42,215 nucleotides of DNA from Heterotrichella gracilis (lineage: Eukaryota; Sar; Xanthophyceae; Tribonematales; Xanthonemataceae), in NCBI GenBank assembly GCA_032358255.1, contig JAULBX010026896.1, positions 1-42,215 on the forward strand. Direction: 5' to 3'. The position numbers and the translations under genes are program-made. The first letter of the stretch is position 1; every line of letters starts with the position of its first letter. The notes under the pieces are model-generated. The model did no database searches and was not told where the DNA came from. It saw only the letters and a list, made by a program, of their open reading frames with translations. This document shows, in pieces, positions 34,268 through 42,215 of the stretch.

Positions 34268-35394
34268 GGCAATATGCGTGGGTGACTGTTTATCACAGAG
34301 AGACCAAATACAGGCTGTCAAACGTCAAGCAACACGCGTCATATGAATGCATGCATACCCACATCAGCCATGACTGTTCGGTTCCTGGCACATGCAGTGG
34401 CTGGGCAACGCACATGTATACGAGTTGCACACTATCAGTATGGAAAATAGATCCAGAGATAACGCTGTCTAGATGACCGTTCTTGCTTATGCCCGGTCCC
34501 AGCTGGGCGCACACTTCGTTGGCATGCATATGCCCAGTGGAAACCCTTCTAGGGTTTGGCATCATGGCGTGGTCATCCAATGGCAGTCGTGCAAGGCAGC
34601 CAAACAAGGCCTGGCCAGTCAATGCTGGCCCAGTCAATGGCACCTGGTCCACTCAATGTGCATACAGTGCACCGGACCTGGCACTTCCTATCCAAGCATG
34701 CCTATCTCATCATCCATGCATAGCCAGAAAAACTTTCAGCTGAAAGTGGCCACCTTACTACTCAATGCCATTCCCCGCAACGGTGCTGCAAACACAAGGT
34801 ATCTATTGCTGATAGCATCACCCCTAGCAGCGTTTGGTGTTACAGCAGAAGTCACTGGCAAGCGACTCGTCCCTTGGGCCATTTGCGTAGGCGTTGACGC
34901 CAATACCAGGTTACTGCAAGGCTGCCGGTCAGTACAGTGTGTTTCAGGAAATCAGTAAACGAATGAAGCTACAATTAACTGGTGTAGTATAGAATCGATC
35001 ACAGCATTTCGGAGTTAGCAAATGAAGTCAACGCGGCTAATTTACGCTGCAGCAGCTACAAGGTGAGCAAATGTACTACTGTAATAAGTAATGAATTTTA
35101 CGTTTTGCTGGCACCTGAAGCTACTATCCCTTTGCACGTTCGCGTTTGTATTTTATACTGGCGACCAAGCGAAATCCATTCAGTCCCAAAATAATAATAA
35201 ATAATGATGTATCTTCTATCAGAAAAGCTACCTGCTAAGCATTAATTGAACTATTGATAGGCAAAGACGATTTTGGCTGATTTCTTGTACAGGGATATAA
35301 CATGCACATAACATGCCATGCAGTATTTGCAGCCTAGGAATCATGAACCTCCTCGACGCAGCAATTTGTTTGCATCGATGGTGTTGCCTCGTGG
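34268..35394. other. Intergenic region between RPAP3 and the minus-strand membrane protein
   Basis: Holds the RPAP3 upstream side and the 3' flank of the next gene. No coding region, RNA gene or clear regulatory motif could be supported; 34980-35340 is AT-rich. Confidence 0.6.
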
Positions 35395-38300
35395 TCACGA
35401 TGGCTGCGCTGTCAGCACCACATCCTCCTCCTGAGCGCTGGCAGTGATCGTCTCAAGCTGCACCATGCTCTTGAGAACAGTATCCCATGCAGGGTTGGAC
35501 AGCCATGCCTTCTTCAGGTTGGAATCATCCTGCAGTGTGCAGAACAAATTTACAAAAAAAGCACACATGCGCAAAATACTGTATATAAGGTGAAGTAACG
35601 CGTAGCATGCGCAAACTGGGTGGGCACTGGCATCATCGTCCCCCAGCAGATTGCCAAGCATTGAATGTTCATTGTAATAATATTAATAATATTATTATTA
35701 ATAATATTACAATGAACATTCAATGCTTGGCAATTGAATGTTCATTGTGCATGCTACAATGATCCCATGCAGCATGGAGTCTCAGTGCAGCACTCTGTAC
35801 CATCCAATGCTTGGCACATGCTGTATATATAGACAGCCTGAGACATGCATTATTGAGATGAAACGGGGACATTCTTGCAAGATATGTCCCCATGGTATGT
35901 ACCATTGAAATTGAATCACTGCACTGACCTGGGCAGCTGGCGCAGTTGTTGCAGGTAGCGCAGCACTGAGAGCATCCACTGCCACCACCAAGTCAACCAT
36001 CTCGTGGCATATCCTCTCCAGCAAGAACATGAAGTTGAAGAAGCGGATCTTGGCAAGGTATCCTTCCAGTGATTCTGGGAATGTGAGCGTCTCCATTGCT
36101 TCCCCCTGTAAAGGAACGGAATGGCTGAATTGTGGACCGTGCTGGCACGTTACGCGCCCACACAATTGCATTATTGCCAGCCAGTTCAGTAAGTGGGACA
36201 TGGTATGTGACACGTATATTGCTGTGGTGCAGCCTTGGTCATGAGCACCGCCATGTGCACAGGACTCACCCGATACGTGGGGCTTGTGCTGTCAAGTGGT
36301 GTCCCTGCATATCCTGGATCGGCAGCACTTGAAGCTGGCTCTCCATTCCGCAACTTGGGCAGGTGAATCCTCAGAAATGGACTTATTTCAAGCGATGCCT
36401 GAACAACAGGTCCTGGGTCAGGAGATGCTGAAGGGGCGTCCCAGTCACCATGCCCGATGCTCTCCCCAGGTGCCGAAACTGAAGGAACCACTGAAGGGGA
36501 CGACTCTGGCGGCGGATGTGAGTTTGATTCAAATTTGGGCTGTTCCATCAGAGCTGCGGCGCCCAGATCCTGCTGACACTCTGAGCCTCGTTTGGTGCTT
36601 CGGTCAAAGCCGAGGTTTGACATCCTCGCCCGCGTTGGGGTGCATGGACTAGCTGCTTGAGAGCTGTGGGCTGTCATGGGTGACTGCTGGATAGTCGGCA
36701 GCCGAGAGAACCCCTCATCCAACAAGGGTCTGGAAGGCACCCTAATCAAGAGCGACGAGGTTGAAGAGCTTCCCTCTGGAGCGAATGAGCTGACAGAGTC
36801 CTGGTAGCCTCCCATAGCTGCTGAACCTGCCTGAGAAGGCTCGTTGCTGTCTGGGACGCCAGCGCTGTGATCCGTGTCTCCATCTCTGACCTTGATCTTG
36901 GAAACATCTGGTGCACAGTGGGTGTACTTCTTGATCTGCTTCTAAACATGCTGGCCCATGGGTGTGAGTCTCAATGTGTTACACATTGTGCTGGAAATGG
37001 AACCCACCTGGGTCCGTGCAATGCAAGAAGAAGGGCCTACCCACCTGGTGCACTCTTGCTGCGAATCACACCCAGGACTTGGTGCCGCTGCTCCTCTGAG
37101 GTTGCCATGAGGGCATCCACTGCCTCCAGGAGCAGCTTGAGGTTGTCACGAGGCACGGGGCTTTCAGGAAACCCATCCTGCAGCAGGTAAAACATAAGGG
37201 ATTATCACGTGATACAGCTGCATGGCTGACGGTCATCATTGTCTTGATCATCATCATCCTCTTCTTCTTCTTCTTTATTGATTTATTTCTTCAATTTTAT
37301 CATGAGATGTCGTCGTCAAATGTTCATCATGATCAACATCAGCTTCTTTATTGATATTTTTTCTTTTCTTTTCATGTGATGCCATCGTCAAAAGTTCAAC
37401 ATGCGAACGACCACCTTCCCATGGATGCATCAAGGCAGCTCCATTTGCTGGATAGACAGCAATGGCGCTTTTCGATAACAGCCAATCATGCCAGTTCAGT
37501 TGCAGTGTGTCTCAAACAAGCTGGTATAAAACCCTGAACCCCAAACCCCAAACCCTAAACCCTAAACTTTAAAACAGTACGTCTCAAGCACACTAGTTTG
37601 ACACCCAACCCTGTGAAGTAGCAGTACCTGTGGAAACAATCCCAGGATGTCAAGCAGGGTTGATTCAGCATGTGTGACTTTATACGATGCAAAAAATCAC
37701 TCTTCATTCATTTTTTGTCATGATGCACCCGCCAACCATGCCAGTGTGCATCATGCAAGGTGATACACCACGCAATGATGTATTTCTGGTAGCAGTACCT
37801 GTGGAAACGACCCCAGGATGTCAAGCAGCGCTGCCTCAGCATGTGTGATAATGTCCTGCAGCACTCGAGCTGGGTACCGGCTCTGCAGCTGGCCAATCAT
37901 CAGCGACTCAAACCCCTCGTGCACGGTGGTGTGCATGGTCCACAGGTGGCGCCCCAGCCGGCGCAGGTGGGACTCCACCTGGTCAAGTGCCGCAATGGGC
38001 ATGTGCCACGCGTCCTTGGTTGCAATGCTGAGAGTGGGGGCAAAGTACCTGTGCACAATGTCACATGTCACATGAATGTCCACAACGATTACCACATTTG
38101 GTGTCAGTCCAGCCAGCAACCTTAAAGACCATAGAGAAAATCCATAAAATAAAGAAAAGAAAACAGACGCCGAAGGCGTGAATACATGAACCACCATCAA
38201 CAAGCATCCACATTGAGGCTGATCTGGTATCTCATAGCTGTGAACCACGTCAATTGAGAGACATCGCATACCTAGAATTGTTCTTTCGCCCAACGAAGAC

Positions 38301-40229
38301 CTCAGAACGTGCGTCAAGCATTTGTTCGTTGTAGGTGTTGAGAGTGGCACTGAGGCTCAGCAGCAGCGCCTCTACCTCAAGCCGATTGGGTGCTTGATGT
38401 GGCTGCGGTTCCACAGGCACGCCATCCGGTAAACCGTTGATGGTTATAGGAACATCGTCTGCATTCTGGGGATTGCAGGCTGCTTCAAGCTGTGCCTCAA
38501 ACTCCTTTTGGCGCATATAGTCTGCAGAACACGCATGTTAATTGAGCTGGATTTGAAGCAGGTACAAAAAGGATGTCATGTCAGCAACAAAAGGCAGGAT
38601 TATTAAGCCGACAGCAGCTTGAAATGCTTGAAAGTATGAATTGTGTTTGCAACATGGATTCTGTTCATTATGTCCATACCGTCACTCAGGCTGACTCTGG
38701 GAGTCGAGAGCAAACTGCTTGCCCGACCCAATGGCATGATGCCCTGCCATACCATGGCGTTGAGTTCGCACAGCTTGTTGACTGCAGCATGGAGGCTGTC
38801 CAGTGCCTGCGCCAACCATACACACATTAGTCATATTCACTACCAACGGTGGAGGACGAGGGGCATTTCTTTTACAAAAACTGCAAAATGCAACATTTGC
38901 ACTTTAAAAAACTTATAAGTGAGGGACACAGTGAAACTTATCTATATACTGAAATATAAATAGATCACATTGTTTTGCGAGCATGGGAAAGCACACTCGG
39001 GGCATACCTGCATGCTGGATGCAGTCTGGAAGATGAAGGTATATGACAGCAGGGTGATGACAATGCCGGTGTTGGCCCCCGCCGCTTCAGCCACAGCGAC
39101 CTCCCATGGGATCGGGAAGGAGGAATTCCTGTTGGTGATCATGACTGCAGCGGCACACACACCCAGGTTCAATCCTAGGCTAGTGATGGTGCAGCACGCA
39201 GCAATTAGAATGACGGACGTTGACATGACCTCCAGATTTGAGTGAGCCAATCAGTTGTGATCAGTGGATGTCATGACGACTGGTTTGAAGAGACTATTCC
39301 AAACCAGAGACAGCGTTTTGACAAAAGGGGACAAGAATTGCTTTTGGGCTACCTCACTAATGCATCCAATGGGGTGAGCAAGTACTGTTTCTTACCTATC
39401 CAGCTCCCCAGCGCCACAAACTTAAAGGGCACCACCAGCTTCAGGTGGGCACCAATGGACAAGCTCACTAGGGTGACCAGCCCAGTCATCAGGCCACTGT
39501 ACACCGGGTGGGTGGACACGTAGCACAGGGCCATGCCCACCACCGCCCCCGAGGTGAAGCCCGTGCACATGAACAGCGCTGAGCGGGCCACTCTGCCTAT
39601 GGGGTGCGCCTGGATCATGAGGCATGCGAAAGCTGCCCACTGCACCACACAGGAACAACTTTGGTCTCCTTTCTTGCTTTCTCCCTTTACCAGTTACGGC
39701 GGTACAGTAAGATGAGCAGGTATCCGTGCCCAGTGCTAAACCCTAAACCCTAAACCCTAAACAGCGCCGCTCAGATCTTTCTTGACATGCCTTTGGAGTA
39801 GACAGAATAGTGCCTCGTGTACATTGGGCAAAGCAGCTCACGGCACTGGTAGTATGGATCCAATTGGATGGGGGTGGATGTGCTTGTGGTGGAACTGTGT
39901 GGACCTCACGCAGAGCGGGAGGGTCATGGGCCATGACTAATAGCCCAGGCCACTGCTGTAGCAAGAGCCAGTGCTGGTGTGCTGGAGCTGGCGCTTACCG
40001 AGCAAGCAAACAGGAAGTAGCTGGCAATGTGGGTGGAGGCTTTCAGCGGCTGGTACAGTGCACAGCCAAGCGTGACAGTGATGAGTATGCCAACAGCATT
40101 CTGAAGTCCAAACTTGACAGGTGCAGGCCACCTGCCTGGATTGGGTTTCATCTGCAGTGAATGGAGGGGTTGTTGAGGGTCGGCCAATATGGTACTTATT
40201 GCTAGTGGGAGAGCTAGGGGGACACCCAT
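35395..40229 (-). CDS. Multipass membrane protein resembling the FUSC/aromatic-acid-exporter superfamily
   Basis: Likely exons, joined in phase: 39999-40151 (or up to 40229 if ATG 40229 is the start), 39358-39639, 39008-39229, 38680-38806, 38272-38521, 37799-38048, 37045-37177, 36270-36826, 35929-36105 and 35395-35529 (TGA). Total is about 760 codons. Six or so hydrophobic segments come first, e.g. FGLQNAVGILITVTLGCALY, TGFTSGAVVGMALCYVSTHP, TGLVTLVSLSIGAHL, STSVILIAACCTITSLGLNL and GIVITLLSYTFIFQTA. A long cytosolic-type part follows, with helices (EVEALLLSLSATLNTYNEQM, FFNFMFLLERICHEMVDLVV) and a Ser/Pro-rich linker in 36270-36826. This layout (membrane half plus helical soluble half) matches FUSC/ArAE transporters, but the substrate is unknown. 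The donor at 39358 and the acceptor at 39229 are the least certain junctions. Confidence 0.72.
35650..35749. repeat. Long inverted repeat with AT-rich loop and an extra arm copy
   Basis: Arms 35650-35678 and 35706-35734 are exact 29-base reverse complements (arm begins attgccaagcattgaatg). The loop 35679-35705 consists only of A and T and is itself nearly self-complementary. Part of the left arm (ttgaatgttcattgt) is repeated directly at 35734-35749. It lies in the last intron of the membrane-protein gene. Confidence 0.95.
37262..37403. repeat. Short tandem repeat in an intron, two units of about 70 bases
   Basis: Units 37262-37331 and about 37340-37403 share cttctttattgat, a T-rich stretch, atg-gatg, a cgtcaaa core and gttcancatg. 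They are diverged direct repeats within the intron 37178-37798. Confidence 0.8.
37546..37567. repeat. Interstitial telomere-type repeat
   Basis: CCCTAAA units preceded by degenerate CCCCAAA/CCCTGAA units (from 37529), about 50 bases from the duplicated exon end at 37617. Confidence 0.9.
37615..37850 (-). repeat. Duplicated exon end plus 5' splice site in the membrane-protein gene
   Basis: The exon end at 37799 (sense ctgcttgacatcctgggg ... tttccacag/gtactgcta) has a copy at 37617-37675. That copy keeps ctgcttgacatcctggga, tttccacag and the gtactgcta donor. The copies are about 173 bases apart, the extra one lying downstream in the intron. Confidence 0.92.
39737..39762. repeat. Interstitial telomere-type repeat, CCCTAAA units
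   Basis: Three perfect CCCTAAA units within the intron 39640-39998. Confidence 0.95.
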
Positions 40230-41019
40230 GCCACATCCACCACTGTGTCATGCCAGTGGGCATGGACTACACATGTGTTGCATCAACGTACGGTCAAGTG
40301 GTAACAGATATCGGTGGACTAAACCTCTGTTGGGAGGCACCGATTACAGAGCAAGACAACGCAACAGGGCAGCGCAAGCATATGCAGAACGTGCTGCCCT
40401 ATGACTCACCGCTGCAGACACAGGCGAAATCCTACCGCTGGAGAGAGAAACCCTTGTTGGGCATATGCATGCTGGGCAGGGCTAGCCCACTAGTCTGTAA
40501 TTCATAATAATAAGTGTTCGTGGAGAAAAGAGCTATGCGGTTTTGGATGAACCCAACTGTGTGGCATGCCATGCCGGGCGCCGAAAGGCAAGGTTCAAGC
40601 TGGATATAGGACAGTTACTCCACGTTTGGTTTACGATGCAAACAATAGTGACTTTCGTTGCAAACCCATATCAGTTGCAAGTTATTTGCCGAGGAAACAG
40701 TTGTAGAAGCCGTCGGGTGACGTGCCAGGCTCCGACTTCCCGCCATCCTTGTGGGCCGTCAGGCAACGCATATCATACTTTATGGAACTGCAGTCCTTGC
40801 AAAGTGTGATAGACACAGAATTTGGCTTTTCTACGATACCCTACCAGTAGATACTCAGCACCAGCAAGACTAGGTCGCCGATGGTTCACCATGTCCCTGG
40901 GATGGCCACCATGCCCAACGCACGAATCGCTTGTCTTTGCGCAGCTGCAGCTGGTTGTGAAGACACCTCGATTGTCTAAAAGGAAGGGGCAAGTATACAC
41001 TTCAAGTCTGGCACCGTAG
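40230..41019. other. Region between the two divergent membrane-protein genes
   Basis: Should hold both promoters and perhaps their first exons. No convincing exon, repeat or motif was found; the open frames at 40543-40809 and 40822-41019 show no family features. Confidence 0.5.
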
Positions 41020-42215
41020 AACCTTCGCCCAAGTGTACCTGTCTCTTTCAAGGGACTTGTGCCATGCCCTGCAAGGCAACCGGTTGCATACTGGACAGCC
41101 AGGTTTGATGGTAAGTAGCCACCTGAAAGAACTAAGCACACCTTGATACTTTTCCCTCTGCAACCAACATGAAGAACCAGGGGGTATGCGAGGAGCCACC
41201 TGTCTTGAGTTTAACTACCTCCATGTGGGCAGAAGGAGGATTGGGTCCACTGTACAGGTGGTTCCTGACTGTGTTCTGGACCTGACCTGCTGTCACTACA
41301 AGAGTTGGTTTCCTGCCTCTACAGGGGACCCCTAAGATACCACTTTCGGTCCAGTTCGGGCTGCAGAACGCTGTTGCGGTCACCGTGTTTGCTCTCCTGG
41401 GCAACACCCTGTATGAACCCCTGGGAGGGCATAGGGACGTGGGCCGATACTTCCTCTACGGTAGGATTAGATGCTGGCAGTCACTGCCGAGCATAGCATA
41501 TGAAAATTCCACCACATACACCCTTGTTTCTCTCTTCATTTGGGCTGCACCTGTTCCGTTCAAGTACCAACACTACCCTATGCGCAACCCCACCCCCACC
41601 CCCATGCTTTCATCCCACCCCACCCCACCCCAACCTCATACATGACGGGGATGAATATATAACAATATATATATCCACAGGGTGCCAGTGGGGGGCCATC
41701 GCTATCTTCATTGTCCAAGCGCAAGTGGTGGGTGGCGTGGCAAGCACCGCAGTCAAGCTGGCCCTGGGTACCTTGGCAGGTGGACTGTGGGGAACCGCGC
41801 TGTGGTACATATGGGACAACCCCTACTTTCTGGGGATTGCAACATCCCTGTCCATGTTCGCTGCCATGGCTGCGGGGATGGCATTCAAGCAGGAGACCCC
41901 CGCAAAATTCTGCGTCCTGGTGGTGGTTGCAGGTACGCGCCGGGCTGCTAGTGTTGATCAGTTTGGGGCTTAGGGTTTAAAATTTTGGGCTTAGGGTTTA
42001 AAATTTGGGGTTCTGGGTCATGGTGGGCTGGTACACGCTGCTGTAGGCCTTGATTGGGGTTGTGTTGAGGGTTTAGCATTAGGATTCAGAGTTGGAACCA
42101 GGTTCGAATCCGAAGGTTAGCGATATTTTTCGAATTTACCTGAACTTTGCGACGGGATAAAATGGGTAGCACGAAAGTGCGGTAAGCGGCACGACTGGTT
42201 GGCCACCATCTGCCA
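41020..42215 (+). CDS. Second FUSC/ArAE-like membrane protein, divergent paralogue (3' end outside window)
   Basis: Exons 41325-41460 and 41681-41932 join in phase (TAC G/gtagga ... cacag/GG TGC). They align with exons 39999-40151 and 39358-39639 of the minus-strand gene: VQFGLQNAVAVTVFALLGNT against VKFGLQNAVGILITVTLGCA, then the paired hydrophobic segments VGGVASTAVKLALGTLAGGL and FLGIATSLSMFAAMAAGM. A probable upstream exon, 41020-41110 (SLSRDLCHALQGNRLHTGQP), ends phase 0 at gatg/gtaagt and fits the next exon. The true start and any first exon are not resolved. The donor at 41932 is followed within 40-70 bases by TTAGGGTTTAAA units. Substrate unknown; family membership is by resemblance. 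Confidence 0.68.
41966..42003. repeat. Two gggcttagggtttaaaatttt units (telomere-like)
   Basis: A 21-base unit repeated in tandem, containing TTAGGGTTTA, in the intron just after the donor at 41932. Confidence 0.85.

Noticed and set aside
38753-38806. A 54-base exon ending at NAM/gtatgg in the membrane-protein gene
   Set aside because: Its phase does not fit the next exon at 38521; extending to the donor at 38679 gives a phase-1 end that does.
40543-41019. Two plus-strand frames between the membrane-protein genes
   Set aside because: No hydrophobic segments, no family resemblance and no phase-consistent join to the exon at 41325.
42095-42125. T-loop-like ggttcgaatcc suggesting a tRNA gene
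   Set aside because: The flanking bases do not form a five-pair T stem, and no D, anticodon or acceptor stem could be found upstream.

Overview
The window is nuclear DNA from a eukaryote of the green lineage, most likely a chlorophyte green alga. The genes are split by many short GT-AG introns, the exons are GC-rich, and the best protein matches by eye are to plant/algal families. Arrays of the plant/trebouxiophyte-type telomere unit TTTAGGG/CCCTAAA lie scattered through introns and intergenic DNA. The species cannot be named from sequence alone.

Layout. (1) 1-7318, minus strand: the HRD3/SEL1L subunit of the HRD1 ER-associated degradation complex, at least 12 exons with Sel1 repeats and a C-terminal membrane anchor; its 3' end lies beyond the left edge. 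(2) 8626-29511: a cluster of five F-box/leucine-rich-repeat genes. Four are close paralogues with the same two-exon structure (F-box exon, then one large LRR exon): FL-A (minus, 8626-10957, intact), FL-B (plus, 19332-21569, two frameshifts), FL-C (plus, 23640-25912, 29-nt deletion and premature stop) and FL-D (plus, 27303-29511, late one-base frameshift). Inside the cluster sits a fifth, more distant F-box-like/LRR gene of six exons (minus, 14537-18341). (3) 30672-34267, minus: RPAP3, the TPR scaffold of the HSP90-R2TP complex, five exons ending in a recognisable RPAP3_C domain. (4) 35395-40229, minus, and about 41020 to beyond the right edge, plus: two divergently arranged membrane proteins of one family that resembles the FUSC/aromatic-acid-exporter superfamily.

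For the HRD3 and membrane-protein genes I joined exons by reading frame, splice consensus and intron phase. For RPAP3 and the six-exon LRR gene the phases close exactly from a candidate ATG to a stop.

The most unusual signal is not a gene. At least seven times, in four unrelated genes, a short stretch spanning an exon/intron junction (exon end plus splice site) has been copied nearby, usually inside the adjacent intron. Three of these copies have TTTAGGG-type repeats between the copies or within about 100 bases. One RPAP3 intron also has near-identical 14-nt sequences across its two splice junctions. Together these look like snapshots of intron boundaries being duplicated, shifted or gained by local tandem duplication. 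The second notable feature is the F-box/LRR cluster, in which one intact copy sits beside three copies at different stages of decay.
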